Part shown: piece after piece, positions 51,282-59,987 of the stretch
Layout: each line of letters starts with the position of its first letter
Position numbering within the stretch: the first letter of the stretch is position 1
NCBI GenBank assembly: GCA_949291515.1
Contig: CASEVY010000004.1
Span: forward strand, 1-64,000
Direction: 5' to 3'
DNA from: an uncultured bacterium
GTDB lineage: Bacteria; Elusimicrobiota; Elusimicrobia; Elusimicrobiales; Elusimicrobiaceae
DNA length: 64,000 nt
Program-made: the position numbers and the translations under genes
Notes under the pieces: generated by a model
The model's input: only the letters and a program-made list of their open reading frames with translations
Told to the model about the DNA's origin: nothing
The model's database searches: none

Positions 51282-51731
51282 ATGAAAGTAATAGCTTTAA
51301 GGGGAATAAGTAATAGCGGCAAAACGAGCACGAGCAGGAAATTGGCTGAAATATTGATTTCAAACGGGGCCTCTTACAAAATATATCCCAAAAAAATTCA
51401 AAAATATTTGAAAGGGGAACTCCTTCCTATGGCGCAGGGGATGTGGCCAAATGGGGATTTTATTATGGAGTGTTCCTTTAAAGGCAAAGAAATAGGTTTG
51501 GCCACTGCCGGAGATTGGTGGAAAGATGTCATAGATATTCTGTATTTTTGGAGTAAACAGGGCAAGGATTTAATAGTGCTATGCTGCCGAAGCAAGGGCT
51601 TTGCGGTAAGTGGGATAAAGAAAGAAAAAGATTATGTTTTTGTAAGAATGGAGAAGCTGAAGGCGGGGGAAGACTGGCCGGCCTACTGTTCGGCGAAAGC
51701 CAACGAAATATTTAAAAAGTATATTCTCTAA
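51282..51731 (+). CDS. Small P-loop nucleotide-binding protein
   Basis: A 149-residue cytoplasmic protein with a clear Walker A motif near the start (GISNSGKTSTSRK, residues 8-20). The hhhD-type second motif is not obvious; WWKDVIDILYFWSKQGKDLIVLCC may contain the Walker B strand. It resembles small kinase-like ATPases of unknown role. ATG at 51282 with GGAG five bases upstream is chosen over the GTG at 51276 that overlaps the site. It is single, flanked by genes on the opposite strand, and has a good promoter. Confidence 0.7.
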   Translation: MKVIALRGISNSGKTSTSRKLAEILISNGASYKIYPKKIQKYLKGELLPMAQGMWPNGDFIMECSFKGKEIGLATAGDWWKDVIDILYFWSKQGKDLIVLCCRSKGFAVSGIKKEKDYVFVRMEKLKAGEDWPAYCSAKANEIFKKYIL

Positions 51732-51770
51732 ATTAAGTTTTGAAGTTAAGTTTTGCTTTATTTTTTGTGA

Positions 51771-51799
51771 AAAAAACGCGGCCCTTTGAGGCCGCGTTC
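51771..51799 (-). terminator. Terminator of the outer-membrane barrel gene
   Basis: AACGCGGCC (51776-51784) and GGCCGCGTT (51791-51799), followed on the minus strand by a run of T. Confidence 0.85.
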
Positions 51800-51818
51800 T
51801 TAAGTTTTAAACTATTGT

Positions 51819-52643
51819 TTAGAAAGTTACGCCTATTTTTAAGCCGTATTCTCTTGTTTCGTTTTTCGGCTCTATAAAGCTGTAAATATAATAGCCGTCG
51901 GAAATCAAAACCTCTTCGGAATTTTGGATATGCCAATATCTTATAAACGGCTCCAAAAATATTCCGAATTTGTCAAACTGCTTTTCCAGCTTTACGCTGC
52001 CTCTAAGGCCGTAGCCTTCTTCTTGGTCGTTATTTATGTCTACGTCTGCTATTCCCTTGGAGGACTGTCTCCCGGAAAGCAATACGTCCAGCTGGCCGTT
52101 TGCCGAGAGGCTCCACCCTTTTGAAAAATCCTGCTTTAGATTAAACCCTAAGGGCAGATAAATATAAGTCGATTCCCTTCTGTAGCCGCTGTCGCCCAAG
52201 TCGTCCAAGCGGTCCACCAAATATCTGGCGCCCAAACCCAAATATGGCCACAGAGACAAGCCGCTTTGCGTTAAATTGTATACCGCGCCGGCCGTTATCG
52301 CACCCTCGATATAGTAGTCGCCGATATTGTTGCCTTTAAAAGGCGTGCCGTCCTGCAAGAAACCGTCATAATCGGTATCGCCCTGCATATAACGTAATTC
52401 CAAAGCCAAGAAAGTTTTGTCCGAAGATAAATCCTCGGCCGATTCGGAAAATAAGCCCCTGCCCGTATACTTTGCAGAAACACCGTACATCGTACCCGTC
52501 CAATGCGGCGGATACTCGAGATTAGGCTCTTTGTAGCTGTAATCCGAGGTTTCAAACGACAGCGAAAAATTATGTTTTTTATCTTGGGCGTTTACCGGGG
52601 CAAGCGCCAAGAAAACCAAAACGACAAATAAAAGTTTTTTCAT
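51819..52643 (-). CDS. Outer-membrane beta-barrel protein
   Basis: A 274-residue exported protein: signal peptide 1-19 (ending VNAQ), then alternating polar and hydrophobic strands with many Tyr, Gly and Asp turns, ending in GLKIGVTF. The C-terminal Phe after an alternating strand is the outer-membrane-assembly signature. About 10-12 strands can be guessed, so it is a small barrel. The ligand is unknown. CGGAGG precedes the ATG. It is divergent from hydF; the -10 boxes of the two genes lie on the same ten bases (ATTATACAAT/ATTGTATAAT, near 52663-52672). Confidence 0.85.
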   Translation of the reverse strand: MKKLLFVVLVFLALAPVNAQDKKHNFSLSFETSDYSYKEPNLEYPPHWTGTMYGVSAKYTGRGLFSESAEDLSSDKTFLALELRYMQGDTDYDGFLQDGTPFKGNNIGDYYIEGAITAGAVYNLTQSGLSLWPYLGLGARYLVDRLDDLGDSGYRRESTYIYLPLGFNLKQDFSKGWSLSANGQLDVLLSGRQSSKGIADVDINNDQEEGYGLRGSVKLEKQFDKFGIFLEPFIRYWHIQNSEEVLISDGYYIYSFIEPKNETREYGLKIGVTF

Positions 52644-52662
52644 TATTTTATCCTCCGATAAA

Positions 52663-52672
52663 ATTATACAAT
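52663..52672. promoter_or_regulatory. Overlapping divergent -10 boxes (hydF and barrel gene)
   Basis: ATTATACAAT reads TACAAT on the plus strand (52667-52672, six bases before the hydF ATG) and TATAAT on the minus strand toward the barrel gene. The two promoters cannot easily be occupied together. Confidence 0.4.
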
Positions 52673-52678
52673 ATAAAT

Positions 52679-53848
52679 ATGGATAAACTGCACATAGGCA
52701 TATACGGGAGCGTCAACAGCGGAAAGAGCTCCTTAATCAACAGACTAAGCGGACAGAACACCGCCATAGTTTCGCCAGAGCGCGGCACCACTACCGATCC
52801 GGTGCGCAAACTTATTGAGCTTGACTCCTTGGGCCCCTGCGTTTTGATAGATACCGCCGGTATCGACGATAATACAGTTTTGTCTTCCCGGCGCATAGCC
52901 AAGACTATGCAGACCGTGGATCTGATTGATATCGCCATTTTGGTAATAAGCCGCGGAGTATTGGGCAAGACCGAACGCGGCCTTTTGGATTTGTTTGCCA
53001 AAAAGGCTATACCTTTTGTGATAGTCAACAATAAAAGCGATTTGCCCGATTTTAAAGAAATTGAGGAATTTAAAGGTAATACGGTAAACTTCAGCGCTTT
53101 GAATTCGCCCGACGTCAAAGAAATTTTATCGGCATTGGCGCGCGTGAGGCCGAGCGAGGAAAAAGAAGTCCTTCTTGACGATAAAATAAAGCGCGGCGAT
53201 ATAGTTGTTCTTGTCTGCCCAATAGATTCCGCGGCGCCTAAAGAAAGGTTAATTCTGCCACAAGTAAAAGCGATAAGGAATATCTTGGACAACAATGCCG
53301 TAAGCGTCGTTTTGCAGACGGGCGAACTGGACGGATTTTTAAAATCCAATTCCAAAGTTAAACTGGTAGTTACGGATTCTCAAGCCTTTAAAGAGGTAAG
53401 CGAGATCGTCCCTCAAAACATACCGCTTACCAGTTTCAGTATGCTTTTTGCCAGGCTTAAAGGCAATTTGGAGCTGTATTTGGAGGGCGCGCAGCATTTA
53501 AACGATCTTAAAGACGGCGACAAAGTGCTTATATTGGAATCCTGCAATCACAGCGCGCTTACCTGCGAGGATATCGGCCGCGTAAAACTGCCAAAACTTA
53601 TAAGCGCGAAAAGCGGCAAGAAGCTGGAATTTAAAATAATACCCGGGCTGGAGCCTCTGCCAGATAATTTAAAAGAATATGCTCTTGCCGTTCAATGCGG
53701 CGGATGTATGGTAACGAAAAAGCAGCTCGCGCGGCGTGTGGAAGCCTTGATTCGGGCGGGTGTAGCGGTAAGCAATTACGGCGTAATGATAGCTTTATGC
53801 AGCGGAATATTGCCCAGAGTGTCTGAAATATTTAAAAAAAAGCCTTAA
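52679..53848 (+). CDS. hydF: [FeFe]-hydrogenase maturation GTPase HydF
   Basis: A 389-residue scaffold that assembles the diiron part of the hydrogenase H-cluster with HydE and HydG. G-domain marks are GSVNSGKSS (10-18), the GTTTDP switch, DTAG, and NKSD. The iron-sulphur region has C289-N-H291, then 47 residues, then Q339-C340-G-G-C343. Relatives read HCGGC, so one cluster-site His is Gln here. hydE, hydG and the hydrogenase are not in the window. There is no Shine-Dalgarno sequence; TACAAT lies six bases before the ATG. Presence implies hydrogen metabolism and an anaerobic life. Confidence 0.94.
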   Translation: MDKLHIGIYGSVNSGKSSLINRLSGQNTAIVSPERGTTTDPVRKLIELDSLGPCVLIDTAGIDDNTVLSSRRIAKTMQTVDLIDIAILVISRGVLGKTERGLLDLFAKKAIPFVIVNNKSDLPDFKEIEEFKGNTVNFSALNSPDVKEILSALARVRPSEEKEVLLDDKIKRGDIVVLVCPIDSAAPKERLILPQVKAIRNILDNNAVSVVLQTGELDGFLKSNSKVKLVVTDSQAFKEVSEIVPQNIPLTSFSMLFARLKGNLELYLEGAQHLNDLKDGDKVLILESCNHSALTCEDIGRVKLPKLISAKSGKKLEFKIIPGLEPLPDNLKEYALAVQCGGCMVTKKQLARRVEALIRAGVAVSNYGVMIALCSGILPRVSEIFKKKP

Positions 53849-53988
53849 ATTGAGGGAAATACACTTGATAGGTCTTGATTTTTTTGCTAGATTTAAGAAT
53901 AACTAAAGTATAAGGCGTATTGCGTAGAAATTGAAGGGAAGTTATTGTTAAAAATCGTGATAATTTTTGGTTGAAAAAGGGTAAGTTT

Positions 53989-54984
53989 ATGAGAAAAAAC
54001 ATTTTGATTTTGGCTTTATTGCTCCTTGTAGGGCCGGCAAGTGCTCAGCGTGCGATAAAATACATAACGTTCTATCCGGTGCCGTACGGCAGCCACGCCA
54101 ATCTTAATGTGGAAGAAGAGTTTATGGTAAATATGGGCAATGAGATGACTTCATCGGTCGGCGGGGAGTTTTATGTCGATAAAAATTCAGAATTTGAAGG
54201 CTTCGTTGATATATCGGCTGGATCCGGCGCCAATACAGCCACTACCGGCAGTATAAGAAGCGGCGATTCCGAGCAAGCTATATACGGCTTGGCGGATTTG
54301 CAGGGAAATACTTTCATAAATAAAATGAATTCCAACAATATTTCCACTGTAAGGGTTGCCGGCGTATCCAATATAAACTCCACTGCATATTTGGGCGGGA
54401 AAAGTCTGAGCGGTTTGCTAAATTGCAGCAATCCTACATGGCAGGCTTTAAGGGTAAAAGGCAGTGAAGAGTGCAAGTATTATTTGACTTGCGGCGGCAG
54501 CGGCGACAGCGGCTGTGCCCAGCCGCCTCAGATAGTATGCGAAACTAATTACTGTTTGGATTCAACCAATACTTGCAGACCTAAACCTTCTACCACCAGA
54601 TCTTGCGTCGGAAATGTTGCCAATGCCATAAGCGGAACGCAGTATCGTACTACCGCATGTTCTCCAGGAACTGGGTGGTCTTTGACCATGTGGAGAGGTA
54701 CTTGTACTTGTGCGTCGGGCTATGAATGGTCCGGAGGTCTTTGCCTTAAGAAGGAAACTTATTCGACAAAATGTTATAAGCAGCAAACTTATTTTTGGTG
54801 TAACTTGATGGGTAACGGAGGCGGTAACTGTATTGGTATCGAACATCGTCCTTCTTATTCTTGTATACCGTACGGAGATTCTTCTCAACCTACGTCCACC
54901 TGCCAAGATCATACAGGTTGTTATGCCTGCTTCTGTACTGCTGATGGCGTAGGGGATGAGGGTTTTAAACCGGCAATTATATAA
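53989..54984 (+). CDS. Exported protein with cysteine-rich C-terminal half
   Basis: A 331-residue secreted protein with a signal peptide of about 20 residues (ending ASAQ). The N-terminal half (FYPVPYGSHANLNV, then Ser/Gly/Asn-rich repeats) resembles Elusimicrobium exported proteins I recall in style only. The second half has about 20 cysteines in short spacings (TCTCASGY, YACFC). I start at the ATG at 53989 with AGGG before it; the frame opening at 53971 begins with TTG. No domain is recognised. A surface-displayed, disulphide-bonded module is likely. Confidence 0.72.
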   Translation: MRKNILILALLLLVGPASAQRAIKYITFYPVPYGSHANLNVEEEFMVNMGNEMTSSVGGEFYVDKNSEFEGFVDISAGSGANTATTGSIRSGDSEQAIYGLADLQGNTFINKMNSNNISTVRVAGVSNINSTAYLGGKSLSGLLNCSNPTWQALRVKGSEECKYYLTCGGSGDSGCAQPPQIVCETNYCLDSTNTCRPKPSTTRSCVGNVANAISGTQYRTTACSPGTGWSLTMWRGTCTCASGYEWSGGLCLKKETYSTKCYKQQTYFWCNLMGNGGGNCIGIEHRPSYSCIPYGDSSQPTSTCQDHTGCYACFCTADGVGDEGFKPAII

Positions 54985-55006
54985 ATATCGACTTGTAATG
55001 CTTTTT

Positions 55007-55038
55007 AAACCGGCCTTTTATAAGGCCGGTTTTTTTAT
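55007..55038 (+). terminator. Terminator of the 53989 gene
   Basis: AAACCGGCC (55007-55015) and GGCCGGTTT (55024-55032), then TTTT. Confidence 0.9.
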
Positions 55039-55111
55039 TGGCTATAAGCGCTCTCTTGAAAATTTTCCTCTCAAGATGCCGTTTGATCAGGAGAGGCATC
55101 TTTAAAATTGA

Positions 55112-55117
55112 TAAAAT
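55112..55117 (+). promoter_or_regulatory. -10 box placed for a leaderless transcript (second EamA gene)
   Basis: TAAAAT, then ATAAAT, then the ATG at 55124. A GGAGAGG sequence lies too far upstream (about 30 bases) to serve this start. Confidence 0.4.
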
Positions 55118-55123
55118 ATAAAT

Positions 55124-55999
55124 ATGAAATTTTCACCCAATCAAGCCTTGTGGCTTGCCCTTTTTATAACGGCGGGCTCGCCGATAGCCGGTAAATTTAC
55201 CGTTGACTATATGTCGCCTTCGTTCGTGCTTATTTTTGGAACTTTAACAACCCTTTTGATTTATGCGCCTTGGCTTACCAAAAATAAACTTTGGGGCAAA
55301 TTGTTTGACAAAGAGATCAGAAGCAGGCTTTCTGTAATGGGCCTGTTCGGTACGGCTTTGCCGTTTTTGCTTTTATTGATTGCGCTTAGGTGGACGACGC
55401 CTTCAAATTCAGCGATATTAAATCAAGCGGAAAGCGTGTATTCAATAATATTCGCTATGATATTCCTTGGGGAAAAGCCAGTATTAAAACAGATTATCGG
55501 CACCCTGATGATAGTTTCCGGCGCGGTTTTGATACTGGCGGTAAACGGATATACGCCTATGTGGAAGGGCGATTTATTGGTTTTGGGGACGGTATGGATG
55601 TTCCAGGTGTCGCATATAGCGGCCAAGAAACTGCCAAACGACATAAGCGTAGATTTTATAACGGCTGCGCGCGGATTTTACGGATTTATTTGGAGCGCGC
55701 TTATCGCTTTAATCGGCTTGCCGCTGGGAATGGATATAACTTTTAAAATGTCGTGGCCTGCCCTGCTTTCGTTGATATACATAGCGGTATTTGTTTACAC
55801 TTTGCGCAATAAATTTTGGTACGCGGCTATAAGAAATATGCCTTTGGCCAAAGCTACGGCCGTTATACTTTCATACCCGGTATTTACGTATATAATTTCG
55901 GTCGCGGTCGGTTTTGACAAAATACAGCTCTATCAGGTTTGCGGACTGGTTTTGGCTTTAAGCGGGGCCTATTTGGTTACGCTGGTCAAGAAGGCCTGA
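55124..55999 (+). CDS. EamA-family drug/metabolite transporter (second copy)
   Basis: A 291-residue membrane protein with 10 helices in two EamA repeats. It is closely related to the protein at 39631: they share WMFQVSHIAAKKLP and near-identical TTPSNSAILNQAE and LAKATAVIL stretches. That suggests a duplication within this lineage. Substrate unknown. Its last 14 bases overlap the end of the convergent coaB gene. It is monocistronic, unlike the first copy, which leads an overlapping gene run. Confidence 0.88.
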   Translation: MKFSPNQALWLALFITAGSPIAGKFTVDYMSPSFVLIFGTLTTLLIYAPWLTKNKLWGKLFDKEIRSRLSVMGLFGTALPFLLLLIALRWTTPSNSAILNQAESVYSIIFAMIFLGEKPVLKQIIGTLMIVSGAVLILAVNGYTPMWKGDLLVLGTVWMFQVSHIAAKKLPNDISVDFITAARGFYGFIWSALIALIGLPLGMDITFKMSWPALLSLIYIAVFVYTLRNKFWYAAIRNMPLAKATAVILSYPVFTYIISVAVGFDKIQLYQVCGLVLALSGAYLVTLVKKA

Positions 56000-56639
56000 G
56001 TTCAAAGGCGGAGGAAAGTATCGTATCGGGCAGCTTGGCCAAAGAGCAAACTTTTCGTTTTATACCGTCTTTGTAAATGCAGAATCGTCTTGTTTTAGAA
56101 GATATTTGTTCCAAATCGTTATGTACGACTAAATCCGCGCCCTTTACTTTAGATACGGCTTCCATAATCGCCTTGCCTTTGGCGCCGTTTGTCAGCTTGA
56201 AAGCGACGAGTACGGGGCTGTTTGCGGCATAGTTTTTTATCCTTTCTACTATTTTAAAATTCCTTTTTAGTTCTATCCGCAAATCCTTGTCGGAGGGGAG
56301 CTTTTTGACGTCTTGCGGGCGCATTTTTTTGCCTCCGCAGATTATCAGCGCCGGCGAGAAATCGCTTACCGCGGCTAGGTGGATAAGTAAGTCGAAATTT
56401 TCTTTTTTTAGAGTTTTTTTCAACATATTATCCAAAGAGCTGAAATCCGTAAAGAAATCTTTTTCGCACAAATTCGGCAGACATTTTGCCGTTTTGGCGC
56501 ATAGCGCAAGGACTTTATGCTCTTTACGTGTCAAGGCGTCGGCCAGGAAGCTGCCCGTCGCGCCCGAGGAAAAATTTGTGATAAATCGCACTCCGTCTAT
56601 CGGTTCGGCCGTAGCGCCTAGGGTTATCAATATTTTCAT
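55986..56639 (-). CDS. coaB: Phosphopantothenate-cysteine ligase (stand-alone CoaB)
   Basis: A 217-residue enzyme joining 4'-phosphopantothenate and cysteine in coenzyme A synthesis. GATAEPIDGVRFITNFSSGATG at the N-terminus is the hallmark of the CoaB domain, and LRIELKR with the KKLPSDKD stretch fits its nucleotide-binding region. In most bacteria it is the C-terminal half of a fused CoaBC protein; here it is a separate gene that overlaps coaC by four bases. It is shorter than some stand-alone forms but complete at both ends. Tail-to-tail overlap with the EamA gene. Confidence 0.9.
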   Translation of the reverse strand: MKILITLGATAEPIDGVRFITNFSSGATGSFLADALTRKEHKVLALCAKTAKCLPNLCEKDFFTDFSSLDNMLKKTLKKENFDLLIHLAAVSDFSPALIICGGKKMRPQDVKKLPSDKDLRIELKRNFKIVERIKNYAANSPVLVAFKLTNGAKGKAIMEAVSKVKGADLVVHNDLEQISSKTRRFCIYKDGIKRKVCSLAKLPDTILSSAFELRPS

Positions 56640-57172
56640 AAATATTTTTGCAGGGAAGCCAATATATTTTCCGGTTCTTCCATTCTTCCTTCGTCGCTGT
56701 CGCCGCAGGCCAAAGGTCCTTTTTGCGGACCTATAAATATTACGCCTCTTTCCTTAAGCGTCTGGACGCTTTTTAAAGTGGCGGGATTGCGGTATAAATT
56801 TACGTTCATAGCCGGAACGATGAAAAAAGGTTTTTTATAATCGTGCGCGGCAAGCAAAGTCGAGGCGAAATCGTCTGCTATTCCCGCGGATACTTTATTT
56901 ATTATGTTTGCGCTTGCGGGGCAGAGCAGGGTTATATCGGCCCATTTGTTAAGTTCGATATGTTTAAGATATGAGTCGGAATTGAACATATCGAAGTAAA
57001 GTTTTTTGTGCGTCAGGCCCTCAAGTGTTGCTTGGCCTATGAAGTTAAGGGCGTTTTTTGTGGCGCAAGGCTGCACTTGTGCGCCGCTTTTGAGCAGGGC
57101 CGATATAAGAGCGCAGGCTTTGAAACAGGCTATGGAGCCGCTTAACACAAAGAGGATTTTTTTGTCTTTCAT
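56636..57172 (-). CDS. coaC: Phosphopantothenoylcysteine decarboxylase (stand-alone CoaC)
   Basis: A 178-residue flavin enzyme that decarboxylates phosphopantothenoylcysteine to phosphopantetheine. Marks are VLSGSIACFKA at the start, the HIELNKWAD segment with the active His, PAMN, and GPLACGDSDEGRM carrying the catalytic Cys of the substrate flap. Overlaps with coaX (four bases) and coaB (four bases) show a single translationally coupled operon for three steps of coenzyme A synthesis. Confidence 0.94.
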   Translation of the reverse strand: MKDKKILFVLSGSIACFKACALISALLKSGAQVQPCATKNALNFIGQATLEGLTHKKLYFDMFNSDSYLKHIELNKWADITLLCPASANIINKVSAGIADDFASTLLAAHDYKKPFFIVPAMNVNLYRNPATLKSVQTLKERGVIFIGPQKGPLACGDSDEGRMEEPENILASLQKYL

Positions 57173-57969
57173 TTTGAGCCTCGCTTCTTTTTCTTTTCAG
57201 TGGCTCGGTTAACCTCAAGAGCGTATTTTATGCCTTCCAGCAGGAGATCCGGGTCATAACAGTCGAAGACTCCGCTTTTCTCAAACATTCTGGCGAAGCC
57301 GCCCGTTGCGACGACAAGGGCGTCTTCGTCGTTGAAACATTCTTTTCTAAAACGGAATATATATTCCTTAATCATACCCAAATGCCCGTAATAAAGGCCC
57401 GATTGCAGCTGATGTTCGGTAGTGCAGCCGGCGGCTTTTCTGGGTTTTACTATTTCCACGTTGGAAAGCAGGGCCGTATTTCTTGTAAGGGCGTTTAAGG
57501 AGGTGCCCACTCCTACGGTGATGGCGCCGCCTTTGTATTCTTTGTTTTTGGAAATGGCGTCAAAAGTATTTGCGGTTCCGAAGTCCACCACGATTAAATT
57601 TTGATTGGGAAAGCGTTTAACTGCGGCCATACAATCGGCGACCCTGTCCGCGCCGAGTTTGTCGTAAGATGAGGGTATTTTTATACCCGTTTTTATTCCC
57701 GCCTCGACAATAAAAGGTTTTATGCCGAAGTATTTTGCGCAACAGTTTGTCACGGTTCTCAGCAAAGAGGGAACAACGGAGGAAATGGAAATATCTTTTA
57801 TATCCCTGGGGTTTATTTCGTGTTCTCTGAGTATTGTGGTAAGGAAAATACCCAGCTCGTCAGAGGTTATGGAACCTATCGAAGTTTTGCGGAATCGCGC
57901 TTTTATAATGTCGCCATCAAATACGCCGGCGAATATTTGGGTGTTGCCGATGTCTATGGTAAGAATCAT
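57169..57969 (-). CDS. coaX: Type III pantothenate kinase
   Basis: A 266-residue ASKHA-fold kinase catalysing the first step of coenzyme A synthesis, phosphorylation of pantothenate. Marks are TIDIGNTQ at the start, KLGADR in the middle, and DFGTANTFD, with GGFARM near the end. Type III enzymes are not feedback-inhibited by CoA and need a monovalent cation. GGAG precedes the ATG. A basic tail (KKKKRGSK) ends the protein. First gene of the coaX-coaC-coaB operon. Confidence 0.96.
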   Translation of the reverse strand: MILTIDIGNTQIFAGVFDGDIIKARFRKTSIGSITSDELGIFLTTILREHEINPRDIKDISISSVVPSLLRTVTNCCAKYFGIKPFIVEAGIKTGIKIPSSYDKLGADRVADCMAAVKRFPNQNLIVVDFGTANTFDAISKNKEYKGGAITVGVGTSLNALTRNTALLSNVEIVKPRKAAGCTTEHQLQSGLYYGHLGMIKEYIFRFRKECFNDEDALVVATGGFARMFEKSGVFDCYDPDLLLEGIKYALEVNRATEKKKKRGSK

Positions 57970-58190
57970 AGTTCTCCTTGCTTTTGTTCCCTATAGGGTA
58001 ACGCAGCGGTTAATGTTAAAATTAAAACAACGCAAGTAACCGTAAACAAATCGGTTCTTACAGAAATATTTTAGCATTTATTAGGACTTAAGGCCTAAGA
58101 CGCGGGAGGACTTTTTTCTCTTGAAAAGAAGATACATAAAAGAATAAAATTAAATAAAGGACGTTCTAGGATATTTTGAGGAGAAAACAA

Positions 58191-59174
58191 ATGATAAAGA
58201 AAATCGGCATATTCGCTTTTTTATTAATGAGCGGTGTGTGGTGTTTGGCGAACGACATATCGTCCTACGATATGAAAACTTCGTCTGAATTGGCAGAGAA
58301 GCTGGACGCTTCCTTGCAAGAGCAGAAGAAATACGCCTCGCAGGGCGCTTCCGAAGACGGCGTGCTGACTTTGAAATTTGATATAGACAAGACTACTACC
58401 GGCATAGACGATTCAGGCCATGCCGGCGAAATCGTGCACTTTTTTGACACCACTCGCAAATGTTCCCTTATTAAGATAGACGACAATTGGCTTATAGGTT
58501 CTTCATATTGTTTTAACTTTAACAGGTACGAAGAGTATAAGAGCTGGACATTTAACGGCGATACCGTAAAGGAAATCAAGAACGTTCGTTTAAACGGGGA
58601 AAAGATAACTTCCATAATTCAAAACGGCTCCGCCATCTATAAGAATAATAAGAAGGGCCTCAGCCCGCTGCCTTTATATTTGCAGGGTGATATAATGCTT
58701 GTTTACATTGGTGCCAATTCCTCATTAAAGAAGGAATATGCGGGACTTCCCAAAGCAAACATATACATACCTTCAAAAGCTGAGTACAGCGTAGCGGATT
58801 ATAATGGCTTGAAGTTTTACGTAAGCAGGAAGAGCGTTGTTTTCGGGATAAGGGAGAAGCAGGAGCGTGAGATAGGCGAATATTGCAGCGCCACCAAGTG
58901 CATTAAGTTGAAATTCGGATTATTCCACGCGGAGGCTATGTCTGGCGATCCTCTTTTTGCGGTAGCGCCAAACAATATGGAATTTATCGTGGCGTTTAAC
59001 ACTGGCGATTATAAGAAGGACGAAGATCAAAAACGCAGCCGCTACTTTAAAGAACTTACAGAAGACGTATACAAGACGATGGAGAAGACGATAGGTTCGA
59101 AAGATCCTTCCGCTTGGAAGAGAATAAAAGTAAAGATAGCGCATACTCCAAATTCCTTCGTAATAAAGAAATAA
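58191..59174 (+). CDS. Exported protein, possibly an inactive trypsin-fold homologue
   Basis: A 327-residue secreted protein with a signal peptide of about 20 residues (ending WCLA). Two short stretches recall chymotrypsin-type proteases: CSLIKIDDNWLIGSSYC, like the His loop of trypsin (SAAHC), and AMSGDPLF followed by a FIVAFNTG strand, like GDSGGPLF. At both places the catalytic residue is gone (Tyr for His, no Ser in GDP). If the fold is right it is a binding protein, not an enzyme. GAGGAGA precedes the ATG; the frame opening at 58176 is a TTG inside that site. Confidence 0.5.
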   Translation: MIKKIGIFAFLLMSGVWCLANDISSYDMKTSSELAEKLDASLQEQKKYASQGASEDGVLTLKFDIDKTTTGIDDSGHAGEIVHFFDTTRKCSLIKIDDNWLIGSSYCFNFNRYEEYKSWTFNGDTVKEIKNVRLNGEKITSIIQNGSAIYKNNKKGLSPLPLYLQGDIMLVYIGANSSLKKEYAGLPKANIYIPSKAEYSVADYNGLKFYVSRKSVVFGIREKQEREIGEYCSATKCIKLKFGLFHAEAMSGDPLFAVAPNNMEFIVAFNTGDYKKDEDQKRSRYFKELTEDVYKTMEKTIGSKDPSAWKRIKVKIAHTPNSFVIKK

Positions 59175-59191
59175 ACTGTTTTAAACTTAAT

Positions 59192-59222
59192 AAGCCGCCT
59201 ATAAACAGGCGGCTTTTTTTAC
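59192..59222 (+). terminator. Terminator of the 58191 gene
   Basis: AAGCCGCCT (59192-59200) and AGGCGGCTT (59207-59215), followed by TTTTT. Confidence 0.9.
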
Positions 59223-59255
59223 AATTGTTTTTGCCTAGTCTTTTGCGCTTATGCG

Positions 59256-59981
59256 TTAGTGTAGATGCAAGATTCTGTTCTTGTACTTTTCTGCAAGCGA
59301 AGCGTTGAGGGTATCTCCGCCGTCGTTGCTGCTTAAGTAAAGAGGGGTTTTAAATCCCTTTTTCGCAAGGATTTCTGCGGCTTGGAACATAACAGCGTTG
59401 ATTATCGCCGCGCCTGCGATGGTGGAAACCGGCGCGATGTCTTTTCCGTCGAGTTTTAAAGCTGTTTCCTGTTTGGTACAGCAGTTGTCTATCAATGCGT
59501 CTGCCAAGTCGCGCAGCATTTTGCCGCTTGAATGTCTGGATTTGGTGCTTTTGTGTGCTTGTACGGCGGTTATTACGATAACTTTAAGGCCCTTTTCCTT
59601 GGCAAATAGCGCCGCGTCGATTCCGGCAGGATTCCTTCCTGAATTTGAAATGATTATGATGCAGTCTTTAGGTTCAAAATTATGCCGTTTTAGGATAATG
59701 GGGGAAAGATTTTCCATTCTTTCCATATCGGTTGCCGCGTGTGCGGATGGCATAAAAGCCAAAGAAGGATCCAATATTGCGCTTACGCAGGCGGGGCAGC
59801 CGCTTCTGTGGAAGTTTTCCACCGCGACGCTGTGGCTGTGTCCCGCGCCGAATGTATAAACGATACCGTCATTTTCTATGGTCGCGGCAATGATTTCCGC
59901 GGCTTGGGCAATAGTGTGCGGCTGAGTTTCGTCTATTAAGGATAGCAATTCCGTTATCTTTCTGAAATAAATATTTTTCAT
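59256..59981 (-). CDS. SIS-domain sugar-phosphate protein (UPF0309 type)
   Basis: A 241-residue cytoplasmic protein with a sugar isomerase (SIS) domain. TFGAGHSHSVA near residue 43 and IIISNSGRNPAGIDAA near 110 are the two phosphosugar-binding loops. The overall pattern fits the UPF0309 group of uncharacterised SIS proteins. The likely substrate is a phosphorylated amino sugar. No sugar transporter or regulator (RpiR) is linked. There is no Shine-Dalgarno sequence; TATAAT lies six bases before the ATG. It is divergent from the second efflux operon. Confidence 0.85.
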   Translation of the reverse strand: MKNIYFRKITELLSLIDETQPHTIAQAAEIIAATIENDGIVYTFGAGHSHSVAVENFHRSGCPACVSAILDPSLAFMPSAHAATDMERMENLSPIILKRHNFEPKDCIIIISNSGRNPAGIDAALFAKEKGLKVIVITAVQAHKSTKSRHSSGKMLRDLADALIDNCCTKQETALKLDGKDIAPVSTIAGAAIINAVMFQAAEILAKKGFKTPLYLSSNDGGDTLNASLAEKYKNRILHLH

Positions 59982-59987
59982 AAGGTA

